The notes under the pieces: model-generated | What the model saw: the letters and a program-made list of their open reading frames with translations, nothing else | Database searches by the model: none | Told to the model about the DNA's origin: nothing | NCBI RefSeq assembly: GCF_900107975.1 | Contig: NZ_FNVF01000006.1 | Location: 248,001-312,000, forward strand | Direction: 5' to 3' | Source of the DNA: Paenibacillus sp. UNC499MF | GTDB taxonomy: Bacteria; Bacillota; Bacilli; Paenibacillales; NBRC-103111 | DNA length: 64,000 nt | Made by a program: the position numbers and the translations under genes | Shown here: positions 25,116 through 37,616 of the stretch, piece by piece | How the letters are laid out: each line of letters begins with the position of its first letter | How positions within the stretch are numbered: position 1 is the stretch's first letter

Positions 25116-26219
25116 TCCACCAGCTCCTTATCGTTTCGGCGGTTTGCCGTTCTTTCTGCAGGAAGGGAACATGGCCGCATCCGGACGCTTCCATGAGCAG
25201 AGCCTGCGGAACGCCTGATTGTATTTCCAGTGCCGCGCCTAAGGGGCACACTTTGTCGTGCGTGCCGTGAACCAGCAGAACCGGGCATTGAATGTCCGGC
25301 AGGCGGCTCCGCACATCCTCTGCGGCGAGCAGCTCAAGTCCGGCGATGAGCCCCGGCACGCTCCAGCCGCTCTCTTCCGGCAGGAGGCCGTGGAGTCCGT
25401 CCCGGCGCTCTTCTTTGGTGAACATCAGCCTGCGGAACTGCCGGAGCACCCCGTCCGCATCTTCGCGCAGTGCGGGGATCATCGCCTGGACGGAAGCGGG
25501 GGGCCAGCCTAAAAGAGACTCGGCGGGCTGACGTACAAAGCAGGCGGTTGTCCCCAGCAGGACCAGACCGTCCGCCAATCCTTCGGAAGCAAGCACCATG
25601 GCGAGCAATCCGCCGAGTGACCAGCCCGCGATCAGAAGGGGACGCGACGGCGCTAGACCGCGCTGCTCATCCCGGGGCTCGGAGGCGCGGAGCGACAGAG
25701 CGAGGCGGCGGGCCGAATCCGCGATAGCCTGGGGCGATTCCGCCGAGCCGTAGTCCGCAGCGAAGTGCCGGAATTCCGCGAGTTCCCGCTGGACATCGCG
25801 GAATACGGAGGGGGGCATGCTCCAGCCGCCGAGCCAGAGGATCGAACCGCTTTTCGGAGAGTAAGCGAGGGCCTGTTCATCACCTTTGTGATGCTTGGAG
25901 GTAAATATCTTGTCAAAGCCGGTTTTGTGCTTTGCGTATGGTTCTGTGCCTGGCTCTACGAAATTGATGCGCTGTTCAGAAGCATGCTCTGCGGGAGACC
26001 GCAGTCCGGCATGTTCGGCGCAGAGTGCCGCGTTATGCTGCGGGTTATGCTTCGTATCATGCGCTTTCCCGTCTTCTGCGGGGGGCACATCTCTATACGC
26101 CTTTACACGACGGGCTGCGCCATCTATGCCGCGATCCCGTGTAAACCTTTTGCCGGATTCTGCTCCAGGTTCAAACCGTGTCAGAATGCCTCGCGCGGAC
26201 GCTTGGTAAGCCTCGCGAT

Positions 26220-26223
<4 letters not shown>
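25096..26223 (-). CDS. BioH-like pimeloyl-ACP methyl ester esterase with N-terminal extension
   Basis: Alpha/beta hydrolase expected to remove the methyl group from pimeloyl-ACP methyl ester after elongation, ending the BioC cycle. The nucleophile elbow is AGWSLGG, the acid is in VHGTHDKVCP and the His in SGCGHVPF. The hydrolase fold only begins at about residue 125 (SGSILWLGGWSM). The first roughly 120 of 375 residues are a polar His-, Lys- and Glu-rich extension (KAHDTKHNPQHN, SKHHKGDEQ) with no family match I can name; BioH proteins are usually about 250 residues. ATG 26223 overlaps the bioF stop codon as ATGA, which supports this start. Position between bioF and bioC fits the role. Calling it BioH and not another isozyme (BioG, BioV) is an inference. 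Confidence 0.8.
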
Positions 26224-29928
<3,705 letters not shown>

Positions 29929-29952
29929 TCGAATCGCATCCTTTCCGTTTTA

Positions 29953-29988
29953 ATTGTTAACCTAAAACTATTATAACAGGTTAACAAT
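29953..29988 (-). promoter_or_regulatory. BirA operator and -10 box of the biotin operon
   Basis: ATTGTTAACC at 29953-29962 and GGTTAACAAT at 29979-29988 form a perfect inverted repeat with a 16-base spacer, the classical Gram-positive BirA (BioO) site. A minus-strand TATAAT lies inside the spacer (29975-29970), so bound BirA would cover the promoter when biotin is plentiful. Confidence 0.95.
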
Positions 29989-30041
29989 ATATCGTTTATG
30001 TGAAAATATCAAGCTCGCAGAGAGAAGGAGAGGATGGGAAA

Positions 30042-30084
30042 GCACAAAAAAAGAACCGCCGGTTCAGCGGTTCTTTTTTTGTGC
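30042..30084. terminator. Strong bidirectional terminator
   Basis: Perfect 18-bp stem (30042-30059 with 30067-30084), loop of 7, with long A and T tracts in the arms. It lies just beyond the stop codon of the minus-strand oxidoreductase gene and isolates the bio promoter. Confidence 0.93.
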
Positions 30085-30101
30085 ATAATTTTGATTCCAA
30101 C

Positions 30102-31100
30102 TCACGCTTCCGTCTCATTAGACAGGGCCAGATTGCCGAACTGCCTGCCTTCCTTCATGGTGGTAAAAGCCTGCACCGCATCGCGCATCGGAAACACTTT
30201 GTGCACGACAGGTTTAAGATTGTGTTTGGCCACGAAATCGGCCATGGCATGGAATTCTTCCGTGCTTCCCATCGAAGTTCCGATCAAACTGAGCTGGGGG
30301 AAAAAGAGGGCGCGCAGCGGAAGTTCGACGGTGTCTCCCGAGCTGGCTCCGAAACTGACGATACGCCCGTCCGGTCCCAGAATATCGAAATAGTTGGGGA
30401 AGGTAGCCGGACCTATGCTGTCCAGGATTAAATCCGCCTTCGTTCCATCGAAGCGGTCTTTCCAGCTTCCACCGCTTTGAAAGCAGAAATCGGCTCCGAG
30501 CCCCCGGGCCAGCTCCAGCTTGTGTTCGCTCCGGGACGAGACACTAACCCGGGCACCGGCCGCTTTGGCCATCTGAAGGGCGATCGTTGCGACACCTCCC
30601 CCGATACCGGGAATGACGACGTGCTGTCCTGCCCGAAGCCCTCCCCGGGTGAATAACGCCCGGTAAGCGGTCAAGGCCGATAAGCCGAGAACGGCCGCTT
30701 CCTCCCAGGTAAGGTGGGCGGGTTTAGGAACGGCATTTTCTACGGGCACGATAATACAATCGGCGAAAGTCCCGTCGGTGGGACTTCCGATGATTTGAAG
30801 ATCCTCCGGCAGGGAATCGGCTTTTTCCCAGTTTAAGGTCGGATTCAGAATGACCTCCCGGTCCAGAAATCCGGATGAGACGCCTTCGCCGATCTCCGTT
30901 ACGATTCCCGCTCCGTCCGAGCCCGGTATTAACGGCGTATCTCCGGCATTCCGTTCATTTATAACGAACAGATCGCGGTGATTGAGGCCCGCTGCGATCA
31001 GTTTAACTTTAACTTCTCCGTACCCGGGACGCTTGTCTTCCGCTGTGGAATAAACGAGCCCGTCGATACCGCTTTTTTCTATATGCAAAACAGCTTTCAT
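30102..31100 (-). CDS. Zinc-type alcohol dehydrogenase-like / NADPH:quinone oxidoreductase (MDR family)
   Basis: Medium-chain dehydrogenase/reductase of 332 residues. The GroES-like N-terminal domain (PGYGEVKVKLIAAGLNHRDL, IPGSDGAGIVTEIG) is followed by a Rossmann domain with the nucleotide motif HVVIPGIGGGVATIALQMAKAAGA. The usual Zn ligands of alcohol dehydrogenases are mostly missing (NHRD instead of a Cys at the first site), so this is more likely a quinone- or enoyl-reductase type. ATG 31100 has GGAGGG seven bases upstream; upstream in-frame starts are weaker. It is divergent from the LysR gene at 31241 across a 140-base gap, the usual geometry for LysR control of the target. Confidence 0.88.
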   Translation of the reverse strand: MKAVLHIEKSGIDGLVYSTAEDKRPGYGEVKVKLIAAGLNHRDLFVINERNAGDTPLIPGSDGAGIVTEIGEGVSSGFLDREVILNPTLNWEKADSLPEDLQIIGSPTDGTFADCIIVPVENAVPKPAHLTWEEAAVLGLSALTAYRALFTRGGLRAGQHVVIPGIGGGVATIALQMAKAAGARVSVSSRSEHKLELARGLGADFCFQSGGSWKDRFDGTKADLILDSIGPATFPNYFDILGPDGRIVSFGASSGDTVELPLRALFFPQLSLIGTSMGSTEEFHAMADFVAKHNLKPVVHKVFPMRDAVQAFTTMKEGRQFGNLALSNETEA

Positions 31101-31240
31101 AACAAATCCCTCCGGTCCAAAAATCATGTGAAAACGTCTACGATCTGACACGTTGAATTTTACACAGAGCGAGGTATCAAGTAAAATCATTAGAAATGAA
31201 CAAAGGTATCGATTCTACTAATGGAACACAGGAGGTCGCG

Positions 31241-32176
31241 ATGGAGAGCGGTGATTTGAAAATATTCCGTACGGTGGCCCGGGAAGGGAGCATCACTAAG
31301 GCGGCTCACAGCCTGAATTATGTCCAGTCCAATGTGACCAACCGGATCCGGCTGCTGGAAACGGAACTTGGAACGCAGCTTTTCTATAGGTCCAGCAAGG
31401 GGATGAAGCTGACGGCGGCCGGACAAAATTTACTGGTGTATGCCGATAAAATTGTCATTTTGCTGGAAGAAGCAGTGAAGTCCGCACAGGCTACGGATAT
31501 TCCGAAAGGCCCGCTCCGGCTGGGCTCTCTCGAAACGACGGCCGCTATCCATCTGCCGCAGCTGCTCACCCGTTATCACGGTCTGTATCCGGAAGTCGAG
31601 CTTTCGCTGATTACATCCGATTCTCATGAACTGATCCGGAAGATCAAAGATTACGAGCTGGACGGGGCCTTTGTATACGGACCGGTTTCACATGAAGAGC
31701 TGGTTTGCAGACCCGCATTCGAGGAAGAACTCGTGTTGATTTCGGAGGCGAAAGAAAAGGATCTTGCCGGGCTGCTGAAGAAACCGCTGCTGTTTTTCGG
31801 ATCCGGCTGCTCTCACCGCGACAGAGTCGAACGATTGCTGGCTAAGGAAGGTGTCGAAGCACGCCATATGATCGAGTTCGGCACCCTGGAAGCCATTATC
31901 GGCGGCGTTTCCGCGGGACTTGGCGTCTCGCTGCTTCCGCGTTCTTCGATCAGCAGAATCGTTCAGGCCAGGGAAGTTCACCTGCATTCCATTCCGGAAG
32001 AATTCCGTGAAATCAGCGTGGTGTTTATTTACCGGAAGGATTTGTTTAGAACGGAAGCGTTCAAACGGTTTCTGGATTTTTTGCAGAATGAAGGGGCGGG
32101 GAGCGAGGAAACCTCCGTGCATGAAGCACCGGAAGCGAATGAGAACTCAGCCCCGGGAGCGGATGCAAGCCGCTAA
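31241..32176 (+). CDS. LysR-family transcriptional regulator
   Basis: DNA-binding regulator of 311 residues. The N-terminal winged helix-turn-helix is typical (LKIFRTVAREGSITKAAHSL, YVQSNVTNRIRLLETELGTQLF), followed by a two-lobed effector domain (RLGSLETTAAIHLPQLL through LFRTEAFKRFLDFLQ). ATG 31241 follows AGGAGG by five bases. The last 25 residues are a Glu/Ser/Ala-rich tail. The divergent MDR oxidoreductase is the likely target. Its C-terminal half is closely similar to the LysR remnant at 36372-36704, so the two are paralogous. Confidence 0.92.
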   Translation: MESGDLKIFRTVAREGSITKAAHSLNYVQSNVTNRIRLLETELGTQLFYRSSKGMKLTAAGQNLLVYADKIVILLEEAVKSAQATDIPKGPLRLGSLETTAAIHLPQLLTRYHGLYPEVELSLITSDSHELIRKIKDYELDGAFVYGPVSHEELVCRPAFEEELVLISEAKEKDLAGLLKKPLLFFGSGCSHRDRVERLLAKEGVEARHMIEFGTLEAIIGGVSAGLGVSLLPRSSISRIVQAREVHLHSIPEEFREISVVFIYRKDLFRTEAFKRFLDFLQNEGAGSEETSVHEAPEANENSAPGADASR

Positions 32177-32393
32177 GCGGACTGACGCTTTGCGGGCGAT
32201 CAAAACGGATCGTTCCGGCGTCAGACGGGTATGCGGCGAGTACTATCTACTGGGCTTGACCGACTACAGAACAGCGTCGCAACACGCGCCCGGGATTCGC
32301 GCGCGCTGGATCCGGTTTACTCCCGGCAAAGATGACGGAGGACAGGTCCAGCAGCGCCTGCCTGCGGTGCCGGAAGGCGCGAGTAAACGAACA

Positions 32394-32431
32394 AAAAACC
32401 GATTTCCGGATTTTACCGGAAATCGGTTTTT
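32394..32431. terminator. Bidirectional terminator
   Basis: Perfect 16-bp stem AAAAACCGATTTCCGG/CCGGAAATCGGTTTTT with a 6-base loop. It lies just past the stop codon of the minus-strand LPMO gene and about 215 bases after the LysR gene. I see no gene in 32177-32393. Confidence 0.92.
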
Positions 32432-32444
32432 GTTGTCGAGCCGC

Positions 32445-33791
32445 TTACTTCAGCTGCCACAGGGCCGGAACGTTGGAAGGCTCCCAGCCTGCGATCGCAG
32501 TGTGCGGCTGACGGCACTCGTAAGTGGAGCCGTTGTAAGTCACGAGATTGCCGGTTGTGTAAGCCGTGTTGACCGTCCAGGCGGCAACCGCCGGGCCTGA
32601 AGCTGTCGTTACCGACACCGCATTGCTGTTAGCGGACTCGTTGCCTGCGGCATCAATTGCCCGTACAGTAAACGTGTAAGCGGTGCTTGGCGTCAGGCCG
32701 GAAACGGTGTACGAAAGCGTCGAGCCGGAAACCGTGCCCGCAAGCGCCGTGCCCTTGTAGATCCGGTATCCTGTCACGCCTACATTATCGGTTGCGGCAT
32801 TCCAGCTTAGCGCGACCGACGAAGACGAGGCCGTTCCGGCAGTCAGACCGGCAGGAGCCGTCGGCGCCTGGTTATCGGCAGGAGCCGAACCCGTCGTAAA
32901 CGTAACCGAATTGCTGGCCGGAGAAGTGTTGCCGGCCGCATCTACGGCTTTCACAGTAAAGGTGTATGCTGTATTCGGAGTGAGGCCGGTTACATTGTAA
33001 GACGTAGCGGATCCGCTTGTTGTCGTAACGAGCGTGGAACCGTTATACACCTTATAACCGGTTACTCCGACGTTATCCGTCGAAGCTCCCCAAGTCAGGG
33101 TAGCTCCCGTAGTGGTCACGTTGGAAGCGGCTGCGCCGGCCGGTGCCGTCGGAGCGACAGTGTCGGAAGGGTTGCTGCCGCCGAAGTTAACGTCGATCAC
33201 GTTGTAGAAAGCGTTAGCTGTATCGGCGATTTCCCAGACAGCCAGGATGACGTGATAGCCTGTTCTGGCCGGAACGTTACAAGTATCGGAGTAAGAGAAC
33301 GGAGGCTGTTTGCCGCCATAGTTCACGGAGCAGAAAGGCGTCAGATCGAAAGAGTTTCTGGTCAGTGCGGAATTCGGATCCCAGTTGGCTTTAGTAATGT
33401 AATATTTCCAGCTTGTCGTCGCATGGGCAGCCGTCAGCTTCCAAGTGAACGTGTTCGTGCCGGAAGAGATGTTTACTTTGCTCCAGCGGGTTGCGGACTG
33501 CTCGTCCAGTTTAGGGAAAGTTCCGCCCCCGCTCGCGATTTTACCGTCGGCAGGACCCGCAGCCGGGAAGCCTTTCGGATATTCAAGGCTTTGAGGCTCA
33601 TAAACGATAGCTCCGCAGTCTTTGTTGGTTCCCTGCTTACAGAGATAAGCCCGGCTGCCCGGTGATTCGACATAGCCGTGGGCGGACGCTTTTTGAGCGA
33701 GTAAAAGCATACAGAAAGCAAGGATCAGGGACAATCCGGCTGCGAACAAAATCCGGGTCGTGACAGAGCGGGACAAACGAACAGTTGACAT
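32445..33791 (-). CDS. Secreted lytic polysaccharide monooxygenase (AA10) with FnIII and CBM5/12 domains, paralogue 2
   Basis: 448-residue secreted copper monooxygenase with the same architecture as the gene at 22422-23774. The signal peptide ends before [10 protein letters not shown] (mature His1), followed by the AA10 domain with the second copper His in [11 protein letters not shown], two fibronectin III modules (from [12 protein letters not shown] and [11 protein letters not shown]) and a C-terminal carbohydrate-binding module ([18 protein letters not shown]). The catalytic domains are near-identical in key blocks ([27 protein letters not shown]), so the pair arose by duplication. ATG 33791 has AAAAGGAGG close upstream. 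It shares a leader palindrome and a cre site with its paralogue. Substrate (chitin or cellulose) cannot be decided by eye. Confidence 0.95.
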   Translation of the reverse strand: MSTVRLSRSVTTRILFAAGLSLILAFCMLLLAQKASAHGYVESPGSRAYLCKQGTNKDCGAIVYEPQSLEYPKGFPAAGPADGKIASGGGTFPKLDEQSATRWSKVNISSGTNTFTWKLTAAHATTSWKYYITKANWDPNSALTRNSFDLTPFCSVNYGGKQPPFSYSDTCNVPARTGYHVILAVWEIADTANAFYNVIDVNFGGSNPSDTVAPTAPAGAAASNVTTTGATLTWGASTDNVGVTGYKVYNGSTLVTTTSGSATSYNVTGLTPNTAYTFTVKAVDAAGNTSPASNSVTFTTGSAPADNQAPTAPAGLTAGTASSSSVALSWNAATDNVGVTGYRIYKGTALAGTVSGSTLSYTVSGLTPSTAYTFTVRAIDAAGNESANSNAVSVTTASGPAVAAWTVNTAYTTGNLVTYNGSTYECRQPHTAIAGWEPSNVPALWQLK

Positions 33792-33957
33792 AAAATAGGC
33801 CTCCTTTTAATGGGGAATGCGAAGAAAACGGCTTAAAAGTCATTATCCTTGCAGCGGTAGTCCTGGATCATCTCCTTTCTGAGCTTGCGCAATGTGCAGA
33901 ATGGAAGATTCGCGGGGCAGCGCTTGCGGTTATCCCTCCTTAAAACAGATGGATTTA

Positions 33958-33979
33958 TATAAACTCCGGGGAGCTTATA
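33958..33979 (-). promoter_or_regulatory. Palindrome shared by both LPMO leaders, copy 2
   Basis: TATAAACTC-CGGG-GAGCTTATA on the plus strand: identical arms to the copy at 23963-23984 with a different centre. It lies 167 bases before the LPMO start codon, in a gene-free 604-base stretch (33792-34395). That stretch otherwise holds the cre site and, near its right end, the ABC exporter promoter. Confidence 0.55.
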
Positions 33980-34129
33980 TACATAGAGAAACTGCATAAA
34001 CCGGGAACTTGGGAAATGTTCGTGCGAAATGTACGAAGTGGAGCAGGCAGAGTTGATCGGCGTTCCGGGTCGGTTAGCAAATGACTGGACAACTATCGAG
34101 GGGCGGCTTAAATAGGTGGTTTAAGCGCT

Positions 34130-34143
34130 TACAAATTGGAGTG
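34130..34143 (-). promoter_or_regulatory. CcpA cre site upstream of LPMO 2
   Basis: On the minus strand TGTAAGCGCTTAAA, matching the cre consensus and the core of the site before the first LPMO gene. Confidence 0.65.
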
Positions 34144-34312
34144 AAATTTCTATTCGGAGTGAGCGACTGGATCAATCGAAAAGCAGCTTTATACCCGTAT
34201 CATACAATCTGTGCTAAATTTTGACAACCCTTATTTTCGTAGATTTAACAAATTTATTCATAGTTTCGGGGTACAAAAGGGAAGAGAAAATAGGTAAAAG
34301 AGAATTTTATCT

Positions 34313-34340
34313 TTGTTGTTCGGCACGTTTGAACTACAAT
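34313..34340 (+). promoter_or_regulatory. Candidate promoter of the ABC exporter gene
   Basis: TTGTTG at 34313-34318, a 16-base spacer, and TACAAT at 34335-34340, about 55 bases before the start codon. Confidence 0.4.
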
Positions 34341-34395
34341 ACAGATAGACGTGTGTTTGCGGCAAAAAGTATAGAGAAAAGAAAGAGGGATAGGA

Positions 34396-36111
34396 TTGCT
34401 TAAACGTTTTTTCGCGTATTATCGTCCGTACAAAGGACTGTTTATTCTGGATTTCGGCTGTGCCGTCATAGCGGGTTTGCTTGAGCTCGGCTTTCCGCTT
34501 GCGGTTAACTTGTTTCTGGACAAGCTTCTTCCGGGCCGTGACTGGTCACTTATTACCTGGGCGTGCATAGCTCTTCTTGCGATTTACGTACTGAATATGT
34601 TCCTGAATTACGTCGTCACTTATTGGGGGCATATGCTCGGGGTAAATATCGAAACGGATATGAGGAAGAAGCTGTTTGATCATATCCAGAAGCTTTCGTT
34701 CCGTTTTTTCGACAACAATAAGACCGGTCATCTTATGACCCGCATCACGAACGATTTGAACGAAATCGGGGAGATTGCCCACCATGGACCGGAGGATGTT
34801 TTCATTGCCATTATGACATTGGTCGGAGCTTTCCTGCTTATGCTTTCGATTCATACTAAACTGGCGCTGCTGACGTTTATTGTCATTCCGCTGCTTGCCT
34901 GGTTTGCTATTTATTTTACCAAAAAAATGACCCGCACGTACGAAAGGCTGTTCGGCAATGTGGCCGAATTTAACAGCCGGGTGGAAAACAATATCAGCGG
35001 GATCCGTGTCGTTCAGGCGTTCGCTAACGAAGAATACGAAAAGAATTTGTTCAAGGGAACCAACCAGCAGTACCGCCAGACCAAGCTGATGGCCTATAAG
35101 CTGATGGCGAAAAGCATGTCGATCAGCTATATGATGATGCGCTTCGTTTCGCTTTTTGTCATGCTGTGCGGAACCTATTTCGTCATCCAGGGCGAATTGT
35201 CGTACGGCCAGTTTGTCGCTTTTCTGCTTCTGTCCAACGTATTTTTCCGCCCGATCGAGAAAATCAATGCCGTGCTGGAAAGCTATCCGAAAGGCATTGC
35301 CGGGTTTAGAAGATACATCTCGATCATCGACACCGAGCCCGATGTGGCGGACCGCAAGAACGCGGTGAGCGTGGATAAGCTCAAAGGCGATATCGTCTTC
35401 GATTCGGTTACGTTCGGATACGGCGATCAGAAGAACATTCTGGAAGATCTGGACCTGAACATTCGTGCCGGAGAAACGATTGCCTTCGTAGGCCCGTCCG
35501 GTGCGGGAAAAACGACGATCTGCAGCCTGCTGCCCCGGTTCTACGACTGCAAAAGCGGCGCTATCCGCATTGACGGAACCGATGTCCGGGATATGACGCT
35601 GGAGTCCCTGCGCAGCCAGATCGGAATCGTCCAGCAGGACGTCTACTTGTTTGAAGGAACGATCCGGCAAAACATCGCCTACGGCAAGCTGAGGGCAAGC
35701 GAGGAAGAAATTTGGGAAGCGGCCCGCCAGGCCCAGCTGGAGGAATTTATCCAGAAGCAGCCGGACGGGATGGAAACGATGATCGGCGAAAGAGGCGTCA
35801 AACTGTCCGGAGGGCAGAAGCAGCGTCTCGCAATCGCGAGAATCTTCCTGAAAAATCCGCCGATTCTCATTCTCGACGAAGCGACTTCGGCGCTGGATAC
35901 GGCCACGGAGCTGGCGATTCAGCAGTCGCTCACCGAGCTGTCGAAAGGGCGGACGACTCTGGTTATCGCACACCGGCTCGCCACGATCAAGAACGCCGAC
36001 CGCATCATCGTCGTAACCGAGCAGGGAGTGGCGGAAGAAGGCTCTCACGGTGAGCTTGTCGCGGCCGGAGGCATTTACAGCGGGCTGCACAAGGCTCAGT
36101 TTGGAGTGTAG
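34396..36111 (+). CDS. ABC exporter, fused membrane and ATPase domains (YwjA-like)
   Basis: Half-transporter of 571 residues that would work as a homodimer. A six-helix exporter domain (residues 1-310; YYRPYKGLFILDFGCAVIAG, YVVTYWGHMLGVNIETDMRK, LSFRFFDNNKTGHLMTRITND) is followed by a nucleotide-binding domain. That domain carries Walker A GPSGAGKTT, Q-loop GIVQQD, signature LSGGQKQRLAIAR, Walker B ILILDEATSALD and H-loop VIAHRL. It resembles B. subtilis YwjA and MsbA-type lipid or drug exporters. The start is TTG 34396, seven bases after GAGGG. It appears to be monocistronic. The substrate is unknown. Confidence 0.93.
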   Translation: MLKRFFAYYRPYKGLFILDFGCAVIAGLLELGFPLAVNLFLDKLLPGRDWSLITWACIALLAIYVLNMFLNYVVTYWGHMLGVNIETDMRKKLFDHIQKLSFRFFDNNKTGHLMTRITNDLNEIGEIAHHGPEDVFIAIMTLVGAFLLMLSIHTKLALLTFIVIPLLAWFAIYFTKKMTRTYERLFGNVAEFNSRVENNISGIRVVQAFANEEYEKNLFKGTNQQYRQTKLMAYKLMAKSMSISYMMMRFVSLFVMLCGTYFVIQGELSYGQFVAFLLLSNVFFRPIEKINAVLESYPKGIAGFRRYISIIDTEPDVADRKNAVSVDKLKGDIVFDSVTFGYGDQKNILEDLDLNIRAGETIAFVGPSGAGKTTICSLLPRFYDCKSGAIRIDGTDVRDMTLESLRSQIGIVQQDVYLFEGTIRQNIAYGKLRASEEEIWEAARQAQLEEFIQKQPDGMETMIGERGVKLSGGQKQRLAIARIFLKNPPILILDEATSALDTATELAIQQSLTELSKGRTTLVIAHRLATIKNADRIIVVTEQGVAEEGSHGELVAAGGIYSGLHKAQFGV

Positions 36112-36347
36112 CTCAGGTGCAGCTTAGGGCTGAAGTGAGCTGTCTTGCCGCACATATGAACGGCCGGAAGCCGGATGAAGCCAGGCAGCGGTCTGGTTTG
36201 TAATTCCGTATGAAACGGATTCCGATCAGACAGCAATCGGGCAGTGAAGGGGCGTAAGGCCGGTTGCATTCGTGCATTCGGATAGGAGAATCCGGCGGAA
36301 GTGTGAGCGGAAACGAGCCTCCGGCACCTAGCGCACGAACAAGAATG

Positions 36348-36372
36348 AAGCCGCTTATAAGCGGCTTTTTCT
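36348..36372. terminator. Terminator between ABC exporter and LysR remnant
   Basis: Perfect palindrome AAGCCGCTTA/TAAGCGGCTT followed by a T-run on the plus strand. The 36112-36347 interval before it holds no gene I can see. Confidence 0.7.
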
Positions 36373-36704
36373 TATGGCATAGAGCCGCCTTCCACGCAAT
36401 CCGCACCGGCTCCGTCATCCGCAGCAGGACGCTCTCCAGCCGATTGCTCCGCAGGCGCAATCATTTCCATAAAAGCCCCGAGCGCGCTGCTTATAAAAGA
36501 GTCTCTTCGGGTTATAAAATCCGTTGTCATGTAACGATACGTTTCCGGTATTTCATGCACCCGAAGCAGACCTTCCCGCTGGAGCTTGCCTACGACACTG
36601 CGCGGTAGCAGGGAGATGCCGAGACCGGCGGCGACACCGCCTAGAATCGCTTCTAGCGTGCCGAACTCCATGATGACGGGCCGGGTAACGGAGCGGGACT
36701 GGAA
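36372..36704 (-). pseudogene. C-terminal remnant of a LysR-family regulator
   Basis: About 110 codons encode only the end of a LysR effector domain: PVIMEFGTLEAILGGVAAG, LGISLLPRSVVG and so on. These align with the last third of the intact LysR at 31241-32176 (MIEFGTLEAIIGGVSAGLGVSLLPRS). The DNA-binding domain and the first effector lobe are missing. The frame is preceded by a TAG at about 36705-36707 and then, 34 bases further on, by the stop of the SDR gene. A deletion that joined the SDR gene to the regulator tail is the simplest history. The remaining piece is unlikely to function. Confidence 0.75.
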
Positions 36705-36740
36705 CTACGGGCGGCCGGTTCGCGGATTTCGTAAGAAAAA

Positions 36741-37481
36741 CTATAAGGTCTGCCCGGCATCGGCCGTCAAGATCTGCCCCGTAACCGCCTCCTGCTCCAG
36801 CAGGGAGCAGATAATCCCGGCAATATCCTCGGGAGTGGCGATCCGCTGAAGCGGCAGCTTGCCGATGAGCGCGTTCATCGCTGCCTCGCGGCCTTTCCAC
36901 CAGCGTGTGGCTACCGCTCCCGGTGCGACGCAGTTCACCCGGATCTCCGGCGCGAGCGCCTGGGCCAGAGATTTGGTCAGTCCATGGACGGCCGCTTTCG
37001 ATACGGCGTAAGGGATGGAGGAGCCGAGACCCGTAAGCCCGGCTATGGAGCCGACATTGACGATGGCGCCGTTTTTGTTTTTTTTCATCCGGGAAGCGGC
37101 GGCTTTGGCGCAGGCAAACATGCCTTTGACATTGACCGCGTACAATTCGTCCCATACGTCTTCTGTGGCCGAATCCAGATCGCACATGGGAATATGCCGG
37201 GTAACGCTGGCATTGTTGACGAGCAGGTCGATTGTCCCGAACATTTCGCTGATCAGCCCGGCAAGCTCGGCAACTTCGTTTTCCCTGGTTACGTCCGCCC
37301 GGAAAGCGGCTGCCCGTCCGCCTTCGCCGTTAATTATTCGCACGGCGGATTCAGCATCTTCCCGGGATTGCGAGTAGCTTATTGCTACGATAGCTCCCCG
37401 TCTGGCGAGTTCAATACTGGCAGCCCGTCCGATACCGGTGCCTCCGCCCGTCACCCAGGCGACTTTGTTTTGCAAATCCAT
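36741..37481 (-). CDS. Short-chain dehydrogenase/reductase (FabG-like)
   Basis: NAD(P)-dependent SDR oxidoreductase of 246 residues. The cofactor motif is TGGGTGIG (residues 10-17), with NNAS near 88, the catalytic Ser in VGSIAG, Tyr-xxx-Lys in YAVSKAAVHG and the C-terminal VTGQILTADAGQ. ATG 37481 has AAGGAG nine bases upstream, better than the ATG two codons earlier, which lies three bases from it. It is divergent from the LysR gene at 37617, its probable regulator. The substrate is unknown; FabG-like sequence alone does not imply fatty acid synthesis. Confidence 0.9.
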   Translation of the reverse strand: MDLQNKVAWVTGGGTGIGRAASIELARRGAIVAISYSQSREDAESAVRIINGEGGRAAAFRADVTRENEVAELAGLISEMFGTIDLLVNNASVTRHIPMCDLDSATEDVWDELYAVNVKGMFACAKAAASRMKKNKNGAIVNVGSIAGLTGLGSSIPYAVSKAAVHGLTKSLAQALAPEIRVNCVAPGAVATRWWKGREAAMNALIGKLPLQRIATPEDIAGIICSLLEQEAVTGQILTADAGQTL

Positions 37482-37616
37482 ATACATTCACTCCTTCACG
37501 GGAATCGAAATCATGCTTTCTGTCATTCAGTTTAAAGGATGGAAGGCATTTAATATATTTGAATGTTTTGAAGGAGTCGTTCAAAATAATAGAATCCAGG
37601 AAAGGAGGAACACCGG

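Noticed and set aside
34221-34403. 60-codon open frame before the ABC exporter gene
   Set aside because: It overlaps the candidate promoter and the exporter ribosome binding site, has no start signal, and looks like chance in AT-rich DNA.
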